Source: Nitzschia sp. DOCU1 (Eukaryota; Bacillariophyta; Bacillariophyceae; Bacillariales; Bacillariaceae). From it: DNA of 64,000 nucleotides. Shown piece by piece: positions 18,201-26,519 of the stretch; positions within the stretch are counted from its first letter, which is position 1; each line of letters starts with the position of its first letter. The notes below the pieces were generated by a model. It worked only from the letters and a program-made list of their open reading frames with translations. It ran no database searches and was not told the DNA's origin. The translations under genes were made by a program, and so were the position numbers. The stretch covers positions 1,984,001 to 2,048,000 of the forward strand of contig OX595985.1 of the NCBI GenBank assembly GCA_951394045.1, in the 5' to 3' direction.

Positions 18201-20126
18201 CTCCTCGCCCTTGTCATCGCTGGTGGCAGATTCTGCGGACGGATGCTCAATTAACGGTGCCAAATTCTGTCCTGAAGCACCAATGCTCGTCATGTCGACG
18301 GAGGATTCCACACCATCCATCTCATCTTCCGCCTTCTTCTCTTCTTCCATGGCCTGTTGATCATCCGAAAAAATGTTTCCAGATTCAAGGGATTCGGCAG
18401 AGTAGGAAGGTGCCATCGGGTGTGACTCGTGCATGCGCATGACAGCGTCGTTCATGTTGCCAGAAGGTCCAGGGGGGTCTACTTTGGGAGTGTTGTCACG
18501 AGAAGTAATGACAGCCGGAGGATCTCTGGAGGCCCCTCGAGGCAAAGACTTGGCTTCGACTTGTTCGTAAATGGGCGATGGCTTCGATACTCGGGTTTGG
18601 GCCAAAGTTGCATCTGCGTCGCTACTGTCGCTGCTGCTGTTGCTGTAACTTCGAATCAAAGCCAATTCATCCTCTATTGCATAGGAATTCTGAACGTCGT
18701 CATCAATCGAGACATTCTCGATGATTCTGCTTTCCACTTGACCAAATGTCACACTCTTTGCCGCCAGGCTGACGACATCATCGTGTGCACTAAGTGCGGT
18801 CCTGGTGGTATAGGCGTCAACAGTATGGTCATAACTCGCGCTCTCAGTGGCCATGTTGTTCGCCGCTTCATACACAGAGAGATCTATGACCTCTTCATGA
18901 ACGGAGAAATCCCCTGGCTCGACAAATGTTGGGGCATCCGTCTGGGTCTTCGACATGGTCTCGCCGCTGGTACCGGAAATACCCGGCATCGATCGAAGTA
19001 CAGATGGCCCTGCCAACGAGGCGCTCCCTTTGCTGACAGCGTCGATGTACGCTCCAATCTCGGCAAGCGTTTCGGGATTGACCGATCCGTTGGATGAGGC
19101 ACCACTGTAGTCATCGTCGTCTTCAGTGCTTCCGTATATAAAATCATCAGAAAGAGTGTTGCGCAATGGCCGAATGGCATCCGATTCCATGAATTGCGCC
19201 CCTCCCAGCACTCTCTGATAATCGTTCGGTGTTTTGATGTTCAGAGAGTCGAGAAAGGTACTAACATCCTGGATCGTCTTGGCATCCACTGTTTGCTCGT
19301 AAGAGTCTACGGAGTCCGTCTGATCCAGACTGGATAGAGATTTTTTGATGTTCAGTTTGTCCAAGAAGCGGGTTACATCTGAGATCGTCTTGGGGTCCAC
19401 GGGGGCATCATCGTACGAATCTTCCGAATCCGCTGAATCGACGCCGGCCGAGAGCTCTGTGTTCCTTGCAAGAGCACATGGAGAGGAGCTACTTGATGGG
19501 ACAGGACGCTTTTTGTGTCTGCCAGGAGTAGCAACCTGCCCTCGACTCGCCGACTGTGTGGCAAGCTGAATCTCGCGCTTCACAAACTCCAAGGGATTCA
19601 TGAAACCCGAAGAAATAATAGGACCAGGAACATTTTCTTCCGGTTCATCTTGTGTTGACGTTGCACTGGGTATGGACTCGCTGTCTGCCTGGACGGTAGA
19701 GGTGACATCAGATCGCGAGGCGAACACATTCTGAAGAAAGTTATTTGATTGGATTGCAACCTTCTTCGGCTGGTGGTGATGGTGCCGTTTCTTCTCACGG
19801 GGGCCTGTTTGCCCAGCTGGTACTAGCGGCGATCTGAGATTGGAATTCGATCCATTTCCGCTGGAATCACTATGCGTGCTAATCCCAGTCTTCTGTTGCG
19901 ACACTACAGCACTCCGCAACTCAGACACATCCTGCACTTGCATCGCCGTTCTTTTGTTTTCAGCGGCCTGCCGAGCCCGAACTAATGCGATCGCCTCGGA
20001 GACTCGCTCCCTGGTAGGCGCTCGCAAGCCGCCAGCTTGACGACTTCGGGCCATTAAAGAGGGGACATCGACTGAACTATGTTCGTTGCCCCCACGAGAA
20101 GGCTGCGGTTGAGCAGCCACCGTCAT
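15261..20126 (-). CDS. 1621-residue hypothetical Ser/Asp/Glu-rich protein with repeated helical motif
   Basis: Uninterrupted ORF from ATG 20126 (MTVAAQPQPSRGG). Most of it is acidic, Ser-rich and probably disordered. A motif recurs near residues 250-360: PKTISDVTRFLDKLNIKKS, AKTIQDVSTFLDSLNIKTP and a looser PETLAEIGAYIDAV. Around residue 1120-1170 is FFQRLVAPIVAGAKPS followed by IRQAAQRVNIPMEVVDRFLD. The C-terminal ~300 residues are more ordered (YEEWLRRKNMATYGAGWDSH, ESIRRFVFSKKLFRNHHPW, LQEKSYTFSRNWFGDL). They are interrupted by a Tyr-Thr-Asp-rich tract (GTYTDADTYTDNGTYTDRDG), and the protein closes with a basic tail KKYFPRGTFPY. I recognise no family. An intracellular scaffold is one possibility. 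Confidence 0.65.
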   Translation of the reverse strand: MTVAAQPQPSRGGNEHSSVDVPSLMARSRQAGGLRAPTRERVSEAIALVRARQAAENKRTAMQVQDVSELRSAVVSQQKTGISTHSDSSGNGSNSNLRSPLVPAGQTGPREKKRHHHHQPKKVAIQSNNFLQNVFASRSDVTSTVQADSESIPSATSTQDEPEENVPGPIISSGFMNPLEFVKREIQLATQSASRGQVATPGRHKKRPVPSSSSSPCALARNTELSAGVDSADSEDSYDDAPVDPKTISDVTRFLDKLNIKKSLSSLDQTDSVDSYEQTVDAKTIQDVSTFLDSLNIKTPNDYQRVLGGAQFMESDAIRPLRNTLSDDFIYGSTEDDDDYSGASSNGSVNPETLAEIGAYIDAVSKGSASLAGPSVLRSMPGISGTSGETMSKTQTDAPTFVEPGDFSVHEEVIDLSVYEAANNMATESASYDHTVDAYTTRTALSAHDDVVSLAAKSVTFGQVESRIIENVSIDDDVQNSYAIEDELALIRSYSNSSSDSSDADATLAQTRVSKPSPIYEQVEAKSLPRGASRDPPAVITSRDNTPKVDPPGPSGNMNDAVMRMHESHPMAPSYSAESLESGNIFSDDQQAMEEEKKAEDEMDGVESSVDMTSIGASGQNLAPLIEHPSAESATSDDKGEESDDYDAILDNALGEDVVNATASAKQPESPAGNDAEIDEASPQHERSEIESQSESVETDSSSPSELVDDAGVPIRMQLAANESEEDNGRYDVIEADRSEEMPPSVEVDTESETSDLVSELPNTGIRNLPNSPSMKDDNSLPWDLKDIASEETMKAAGRTRTAALNPASRSKARKLTSLLSDDTSVAQSTAMDSDQTSEPDEKGAYAAKNALADESELDEQKANMTFEEGEDGVEIFEDGPVCEEHDSKTSEIPRAPSGEDETANPAADPSGRTLDEKDDVKPKPDPAGDGESEADSAEDFVECFLQQGSLSANSNDDDRQSERNNLRVIVNDPRDKFATKLSDHYSPMTSSPAHGYDEGGPGFLEQFESLEVDDDEKIEEGSFEGSAGASHSYPAAALSPVNLFTLPGIFKYFAHLNARSDDETSDMAQNIRFFQRLVAPIVAGAKPSIIESAQIRQAAQRVNIPMEVVDRFLDLVEDERANIPDVLSSQSEILSVNKYEDMEDLNEDDAITAFLTRFGTLHQGGHFPNADVGFAQDFVQQLSGSADEAVEVDAQYGFVNKKMALQVIEDEEDEPEWWTGGQKQTNPTLNIHLSGSCDSGAAGWSTSVGSVDNSEKMASAIATEGKEKGAQVSPKPCKDLSSRPLARDSTHMKTYKDKALIVNTKYYASLEHDYEEWLRRKNMATYGAGWDSHATWLSPRAASIFTKPKPIDGVAAAESIRRFVFSKKLFRNHHPWRRLYKERTQYHPGFFDVDVHSIYESTAVCLSTPLDEEDYIPWEHREVQQRFLQEKSYTFSRNWFGDLVRKRGNQKIKAPICKPKSMEMPIENVPDPGEWTKEWFTQWKSPADRQSRSYSASKSFTTDGTGTYTDADTYTDNGTYTDRDGTDEGSHTENGSYTDGSTRRDDDADESSSYTGSGTERSDSESDGSASWEEAPECGELINVRQKIGERVTRVHPDYTSSLRRSRWRKKYFPRGTFPY

Positions 20127-20313
20127 GGTTTCAGGAAGAGGTATCTGCTAGACCTTCAATGAATTCTGAAGGAGCAATGTCGTCTTGGCGATGGTTGCCT
20201 TGGCTTATTTCGTGATGTTACTGTGGCGTCTTTCCATTTTCACGGTGTCTACTCACAATTTCTTGCTCCTCGCCGACAAACTGCGAGAAAAGTGGCGATA
20301 GCACGCGCCATTG

Positions 20314-23300
20314 TCAAATATATATATACGAACGAATATGAATATATTTAAATAAAAATCCCGGGATCGTATTGTTTGCACATGGTGGAGGAGATGGCGG
20401 TTCAGGCTCCCTCTGAATTGGCGATGGGATTGGAGATGGCGAAAGAGGGGCTGGGGTTGGGGTAGGATCGGCGATGGCATCGGCGATTGCAGAGGCTCCT
20501 TCTGTCTCCCTCTGTTGGAGAGCTGACGGCGTCGGCGGCGCAACAATCATCGTGGGCTCAGAGGCAGGTGGTTCCGGTTGTGGTTCGGGACTGGGAGCAG
20601 CAGGCAGCAATCCACCGGCTTCGGTGGCAGTTGTGGGCGCAGTGGGAGCTGCTGGAGGTGGCGTGGGAGGCAGTTGTGCCGGTGGAGTGACTTGGAGCGG
20701 CTGAGGCGGTGCAACTCGGTCGAAGGCTTCGGCAACTCTCTCTTGCTGCTCAGGTGGCGCATCGTCAGATGTGAGGTCCACAACCTCATCATCAGGGTTG
20801 TCAAGGACATACTGTAGGTCACTTTGGCCAAACAGTTCAGACCATTGTGACGAACCGAAGTCAGGTAAGTTCTCAACTGTGGAGGCGATTGTTGCAAAGG
20901 CGTCGTCGAACACCACATGAAATTGTGGAGTGATTGCGCCTGTTTCCACATTGAGACACAACGGAACTGACATTGTGTGCTTGTCACTCATACCCACGTA
21001 GATCTGGCGGTTGGATCGAGGCTTCCAGCGGGGAAGCTTCTTTCCATCGGCGATCGTCTTGTCCAAGACGTAGACTGGACATCCCCAGACATGGAAGTCC
21101 TGGAACTTGGACTGTGGCCATCGGGTCTTGGAGAAGAGATCGTGTGGGGAGAGGCCGGTTCGTGGATTCGGCATCAGGTTGTGGAGGCGGACGGCATGGA
21201 GTACAGCGAGCGGCCAGAGTGTGGCATCGGAGACGTCGGGCCAGTGGATGGCAGCGTGGAGCATCATGGCGCGGGCGATCGACATGACTGTCTGGATGGA
21301 TCTTTCGGCGACCCCGTTGTGGTGGTGGGCGCCGACTCCGGCATACTGCGAGATCTGGGCGAAGGTTTCGAGGTGGTCCCGATAGGCCTTTGCTGAGAAA
21401 GCGGTGCCGTTGTCGCTGAGGTACTCAGCTGCAACGACTCCGAAATCTCTGCAATGGTTCTCGAAGGCTTCTTTTGATCGAATGGTGTCGTGGGTGGTCA
21501 GATGCACCTGAGGATTGATGAAGATGTACCCGGTGGCATGATCCACAAAGATCGCGCCGCCAGCGAATTGCAGCTTGGCGTCTTCCTTTCCGTAAGTGTG
21601 CAGTAGGCGACCTCTTGTGGAGCAGATGAAGTGGTCCACTGACACCTTTTGTCCTGGAAACAGATCGTCTTGTTTCAGAACACCGTCGCGGTCTCTTACA
21701 ACTTGAGAGCGTTTGCCTGGCGCGGGTCTGCGGCGTTGCTTTCCATACTGGCAGGCTGCGCAGAGTGGGCAGGTGGCAATCTTCGACGCGGAGGCTTGTA
21801 GCGATCTGGTGGCGTCGCTGTGAGCGAGAACGCCGGATCGCATCAAGAACTGAACCTTGCGATAGCTCAGGTGGCCGAGGCGAAAGTGCCAGCGAAGAAG
21901 TTCCTTTTCAGCGGGGGTCAAGTTCAAGTTGTGGGCCGACGTTGTGGTGATGATTGCGTTAAAGGCACTGTGAACTCTCCCAGATGTGGAGTAGTCATAG
22001 GCCATGGCAATAGGTAAGTTGGCTCTCGGGTCGATGAGAACCTCAACTGCATTCTGACCAGTCTCCTTGTTCCCACTTAGCACCAGGCGATTGGCATCTT
22101 GTTGAAGTGTCTCTTGTGGGTAGTGCTGGAGAAGGCTTGTAGTGCTCAGCAGCCGAGTGCGGGCGCTTGGTACCAAGTATGCCTTGAGCTTGAGAGTTCG
22201 GAGAACCCCACAACAATCAACGAAGGACCAGGCTACGAAGCCTACGCCATCAATCCAAAGACCTTTGGCGATTCCTTGGAGGCGGGTACCTAGCGGGGCG
22301 GCATCAATTGGGCCAACGAAGTCAGACCGATTTGGCGAGATCGATAGGCTGGCGCCGGAGTCCCAGATGACGGGGAAGCGGTGTTGCTTGCCAAGCAGGT
22401 CGTTGGTTTCTACCGGCGAGACAAGGGCAGCTCTCATAGCTTGGGCGGCGTTGAGCAGGGGTTCCGGGATATCGGTGGCATTGGCGATGTAGGCATGGGC
22501 CACAGGCGTCGCCAACACTTCAAATTGGGCTTCGGTGAGGCCAGAACCAAGGGGGCTTCGGTAAGTAGGGGGCGGCTTGGGGTTGGCTTTCTTTCGGCGA
22601 TTCTCACACTTGTTGCTCCAATTCTCTCCCTCTCGACGAACACGGCGAAAGGTAATGGCGTTGGCGAAGGCGCGGATGGTGGCGATCAAGTCTTGGATGT
22701 CGTTGGCGTGGCGGTGATTGATGTCGGGGCGGGAGCTCGATCGTTGGCGAAGATGGTAGTGGCGGCATTTCTTGGGAGCGCGGGGCGAAGGCGGCGGTTT
22801 CATCTTGCGGCAGATCTTCTTGGCGCGACGAATTGCCTTGGCGTGCTGAGCGGGAGTCCACGGTTGGGGATCAGGATCAGGTGGAAGGCGGTCACGGAGG
22901 CTCCAAGCGACGATGCTGTTGCCGAACGAGGCCAGCAACAAACACAACAACCAACCGGCGGGTGCAATCATGTTAGTCCAGTGGGCAGTGAGGACCGACC
23001 AGACGTAGGGCCAGAAGTCAGGCGGTAGGGTGCCAAGCGAGTGACCGAGAAGGGCAGCAACAATCAGCCGGAAGGTGGCGCGGTGCAAAGTCAGGAGAAT
23101 GTGGCGTCCGAGCAGAATTGTGACGACAATCAGCTGGTGAGCGGCGCGACGCAACAACTTCCAAATGACGTAGCCGAAGCACCAGGCCAAGTCAAGGAAG
23201 TCCCAGAGGGTTGGCTTGGGAAGGATGGGGACGTGCCAGGCGGACGGAGCCTCATACAAGGAGTTGGCTTGGGGTGCATCGGCGTCGTTGTTGGTACGGA

Positions 23301-24198
23301 CTGGCCCAGTGTGCTGATCGGTCCCATGGGTAGTGGACCAGCGGCCACATTTGGCGCACCATCGCCAAGTCTTTCCTTCAACGGACTTGGTAGCGGGCTC
23401 ACCGGCTTTGGGAGCAGTCTTCTTCCAGTTTCCTTTTCCGTTGGCGATAGGGCGACCCTTTCCGTTGGGACGGCGATTGTTTGGGCGAGCGGCGTTACCG
23501 TCCTTCTTCTTGTCGGGGCATTCTCGGGCCCAGTGACCTTTCTTGCCACAGTGGAGACATTCATCGCCGGCCTTGGCGTTTCCAGTCGTGCCAGTTTGCT
23601 GCTGAATCAGGGCGTAGATTTGGGCGATGACTTTGGGGTCGGTTCCAGCGACGGCGGCGTTTCCAAAGGCCTTGGGAGGGGCTCGTGAGTCATGCCTGAC
23701 TCGTGCCGGCGGCCACTTTCCGTCGTCGAGTTGAGTCCGGTACAAGTCAGTCACCGTAGTGCAGATGTCCTTGTAACCTAGGTCCTGACTAGCCATGTAC
23801 TTCGTAGCTGCGTCAGGAGCCATGTAGCCGATCTCAAGCAGTGCCTTGTTGAGTCGTTCCTTGAGACCACGCAAGGGGTAGCGAAAGTCCTCGTTTCCGT
23901 CACCACCGGCGTCAAGGAAGCCATCCAGGAGATGTAGAGTGCAGTTATGATCATACTGCCCAGCAATCTCCAACTCACGACAATCAGCACGTTGATCAGC
24001 TGCCATCTTGGCCAGGTCCTGTCCCGGATACTGCTGGGGCTTGCGCGTCTTGATCCTAGCTTTCAAGCGTTCGAAGCGGTCGATCGAGGTCGAACGAATC
24101 ATTTTGATTAGACGGAGCCAAACCACGGGGAACGGGTCATCCGAGTCGACCACATCGCGAAGATCCTTGGCGAGTTCCGTGTCCAAGCTGTCAAACAA
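20314..24198 (-). CDS. Copia Gag-protease-integrase polyprotein fragment (1294 codons, RT missing)
   Basis: Residues 1-200 are Gag. A CCHC knuckle is at ~214-227 (CLHCGKKGHWAREC) and a second Cys/His cluster at ~281-296 (CAKCGRWSTTHGTDQH). Residues ~330-435 are strongly hydrophobic, with about three membrane-length segments. The protease signature WDSGASLSIS is at ~612. The integrase follows: HFRLGHLSY...CPLCAACQYGK zinc region, then catalytic D, D and E in VSVDHF, LSDNGTAFS and HHNGVAERSI. After integrase comes a Thr/Pro-rich linker, and the frame stops where RT should begin. There is no ATG at the 5' end. The ORF is intact but cannot encode a full replication machinery. Confidence 0.8.
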   Translation of the reverse strand: MFDSLDTELAKDLRDVVDSDDPFPVVWLRLIKMIRSTSIDRFERLKARIKTRKPQQYPGQDLAKMAADQRADCRELEIAGQYDHNCTLHLLDGFLDAGGDGNEDFRYPLRGLKERLNKALLEIGYMAPDAATKYMASQDLGYKDICTTVTDLYRTQLDDGKWPPARVRHDSRAPPKAFGNAAVAGTDPKVIAQIYALIQQQTGTTGNAKAGDECLHCGKKGHWARECPDKKKDGNAARPNNRRPNGKGRPIANGKGNWKKTAPKAGEPATKSVEGKTWRWCAKCGRWSTTHGTDQHTGPVRTNNDADAPQANSLYEAPSAWHVPILPKPTLWDFLDLAWCFGYVIWKLLRRAAHQLIVVTILLGRHILLTLHRATFRLIVAALLGHSLGTLPPDFWPYVWSVLTAHWTNMIAPAGWLLCLLLASFGNSIVAWSLRDRLPPDPDPQPWTPAQHAKAIRRAKKICRKMKPPPSPRAPKKCRHYHLRQRSSSRPDINHRHANDIQDLIATIRAFANAITFRRVRREGENWSNKCENRRKKANPKPPPTYRSPLGSGLTEAQFEVLATPVAHAYIANATDIPEPLLNAAQAMRAALVSPVETNDLLGKQHRFPVIWDSGASLSISPNRSDFVGPIDAAPLGTRLQGIAKGLWIDGVGFVAWSFVDCCGVLRTLKLKAYLVPSARTRLLSTTSLLQHYPQETLQQDANRLVLSGNKETGQNAVEVLIDPRANLPIAMAYDYSTSGRVHSAFNAIITTTSAHNLNLTPAEKELLRWHFRLGHLSYRKVQFLMRSGVLAHSDATRSLQASASKIATCPLCAACQYGKQRRRPAPGKRSQVVRDRDGVLKQDDLFPGQKVSVDHFICSTRGRLLHTYGKEDAKLQFAGGAIFVDHATGYIFINPQVHLTTHDTIRSKEAFENHCRDFGVVAAEYLSDNGTAFSAKAYRDHLETFAQISQYAGVGAHHHNGVAERSIQTVMSIARAMMLHAAIHWPDVSDATLWPLAVLHAVRLHNLMPNPRTGLSPHDLFSKTRWPQSKFQDFHVWGCPVYVLDKTIADGKKLPRWKPRSNRQIYVGMSDKHTMSVPLCLNVETGAITPQFHVVFDDAFATIASTVENLPDFGSSQWSELFGQSDLQYVLDNPDDEVVDLTSDDAPPEQQERVAEAFDRVAPPQPLQVTPPAQLPPTPPPAAPTAPTTATEAGGLLPAAPSPEPQPEPPASEPTMIVAPPTPSALQQRETEGASAIADAIADPTPTPAPLSPSPIPSPIQREPEPPSPPPCANNTIPGFLFKYIHIRSYIYI

Positions 24199-24216
24199 TC
24201 TGCTCGAGGCGCCTCA
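20314..24216 (-). mobile_element. Ty1/copia (CoDi-type) retrotransposon fragment, truncated at both ends
   Basis: Contains the C-terminal part of Gag, protease and integrase of a copia element in one open frame. The frame begins after a UGA at 24216-24214 with no Gag start, and it ends at 20314 soon after integrase in a Pro/Ser-rich linker. RT, RNase H and both LTRs are absent, and no flanking repeat was found. The family resembles diatom CoDi elements (Gag with ...DPFPVVWLRLIKMI... and KPQQYPGQDLAKMA). The fragment lies between a divergent pair of host genes. Confidence 0.85.
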
Positions 24217-24320
24217 TTGCCTCCACTTCCTACCTCTCCAACGACATTTCAAGCGGAAGGTCACTCTTCAAGCAAACTCCAGTTCATCCATCCATACTCA
24301 GCTATATTCAGCATGTCGGT

Positions 24321-25489
24321 GTGGGTAAGCCGCAACGCACTAAACGACGAAAATACCGTCGAAACAAGGAAGATTCCAAGTTTTTGACGGAACGAGAAGA
24401 AAAGGAGGAATTGCGCTCTGCACGCCGTCCACATCAGTCGACTGCGCCACCGCCTCCATTTCCAGCTCCGAATCGAAATGAAAAGACAGAAGCAGGCAAA
24501 TCGATACGGCGGTTTCCTGTCAAATTGATTGCGAGTGTAGGTCGTTCCGAGGATGCCTTCCCGACGCCTTTGCCATTGATACCCGAAGTGGTAAGACCCG
24601 CGAGGAATCCCTGAGTACCAATGTACTACTGACGATTACTAATTGTTTGGGCTTGTTATGTGTAGGCTATTGCGGGACGGTCCAATGTCGGTAAATCAAC
24701 CTTGTTGAATGCTTTGCTTCATGGGATTGCCCGCAACGCAACTGATGACGAGCAGGAAGATGCACCGTCGTCTTCTCGACTAGGTCATCGGAGACGTCGC
24801 CCGACATATAGGACAGCCAAATTACCAAAGGGTCTCAAGGCTGCTACATCGGCGAAACCAGGAGAAACACGCGAGATATCCTTTTACCAGCTTTCTTCCA
24901 AGGTTAACGACGCAAAAGTTTCCATGGTATTGGTTGACCTGCCTGGTTATGGGTTTGCCTTTGCCTCGGAAGAAAAAGCAAAAGAGTGGCAGTCCTTGAT
25001 GAAAGCGTACATTATCGGTCGAGGAAAATCGTTGAAACGTATTCTGTTGTTGATCGACGCTCGACACGGACTAAAAAAGACTGACGTTGAGTTTCTAGAA
25101 TCGATGCAACAATCATTGATGGAGGGGGATGATTCTGCTGCCGACTCGAAGAGAGGAGCGGTGGTGACCAAGGTGTGTGATTTGACGGGGTTTGCTTTTT
25201 TAAGTGCAAAGCATTTCTGACAAGGTGTGCATTGCTCGCCTTCCCATGACACTCTTCACCACAGAAAAGGGAACTCCCTCCAATTCAATTGGTATTGACC
25301 AAGTGTGATCTGGTAAGTCAGGCCGATCTGGCTCGGAGAGTAGCATTGGTGCGTCAACAATTATCCGATAGTCTCCGACGACAACCCAGTGCCTTGCCAA
25401 TTATGTTGGTAAGTGCGCAAATGGAAGGTCAAGCCGGGGTGCTTGAGCTGCAGCAAGAATTGGCCGCGTTGGTGCCACACAGCCGGTGA
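24321..25489 (+). CDS. engB: EngB/YihA-type ribosome-biogenesis GTPase, 5' end unresolved
   Basis: Three exons: up to 24590, 24666-25172 and 25265-25489, with 75- and 92-nt introns, both phase 0. The spliced protein shows G1 IAGRSNVGKST, a conserved threonine in PGETREISFYQL, G3 VDLPGYGFA, G4 LTKCDL and G5-like VSAQ, in EngB spacing. Bacterial EngB helps assemble the large ribosomal subunit; eukaryotic relatives usually work in mitochondria or plastids. An unusual basic insert of ~30 residues (SSRLGHRRRRPTYRTAKL) follows G1. No in-frame ATG precedes G1: 24321 is GTG in an open frame reaching back into the copia fragment. A splice acceptor (TATTCAG, ending 24311) hints at an upstream first exon. 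Confidence 0.8.
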
Positions 25490-26519
25490 TTTGGGGTTTG
25501 TGTTTGATGCTCTAGCAAGCTAGGCTTTTGGAAACTATGCACCACATTTCCACAAGTGGCATCAATTTCTGCAAGCGTCTGGTTCTGCTTCTTAAGTCAA
25601 ATTGTACTACTATTAGGCCCATTCCACCTATCGGCGTCACTCGGGATGCCCATACGATTGCGTTACCAAGCCAACGATGCATCGAGGGAGGTGAATTAAG
25701 ATTTCTTATCGATGTTCCACTTCCTCCAAGGAGCAATAGTAAGGACTCTAGTGCGTCGTACTATCCCCGCAACCCCTTCGTGAAAGACCAGCTTGAGGTA
25801 GTCTATGAAAGCCAACGCCGAGTCTTGTTGCAACAATCACCATCGACTGAGTCATAACTTTACTTTAGTCGATCAATCCCCCGTCTATTGTTCCAAGCCG
25901 CACCATTAGCGAACTCATAACCCTACGGAGAAAGCGGACATGGCATGAAACTGAGCTTTAGTACGTGCAATGACAAAAGCGAGTGCCAATGATCTCAATG
26001 TCGTCTGTTTCTGGGCGTGGGCAATGCCGATTCAAGATGGCTTTCGAACAGTAGGCTGTAGATAGACGACAAAGTGGCCCTCCATCGTACTGTAGTAGCT
26101 GTCGTCGTAGCCCTGATGCCGGCAGACCCCATCGCGAGTTTTGTCAGCTTCTCCAACTTCGAAAAAAAAATGGCGCGCACCCAAATAGTGGAGGGAGCTC
26201 CGACCACTTGGAATGTTGTGATTGGTGCAATGCTAGCTTGCCCTGCTCGCGCCTGCCGTCTTCGTAGGAACTGCATTTCTACGGCGGCCCTTACGTACGG
26301 TCTGGTACACTTTCTTCACCGATCGCCAGACCTTGTTCTACGGTCGCTTCATAGGCTTTTGAACGCAATGGGCATTACGCGATAGTCTCGTGTTGTTTCG
26401 TCGAAACCATACAACACGCGTTTGCAAACCACACCCATCATCGTTGCTCTTGTTCTTTCATATCACCTCTCTGGCATTGCCTCGCATTGAGTTAAAGCAT
26501 TGTGATTTTGGTGGAGACC
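25490..26519. other. Intergenic, two weak ORFs
   Basis: 1030 nt between the EngB-like and GNAT-LysM genes. An ORF opening at ATG 25537 (to 25857) and one from 26074 to 26385 are present, but neither has a recognisable domain or support beyond being open. Left uncalled. Confidence 0.45.

Noticed and set aside
25537..25857. 107-codon ORF downstream of the EngB-like gene
   Set aside because: Open frame with ATG but no domain, motif or supporting context; too weak to call a gene.
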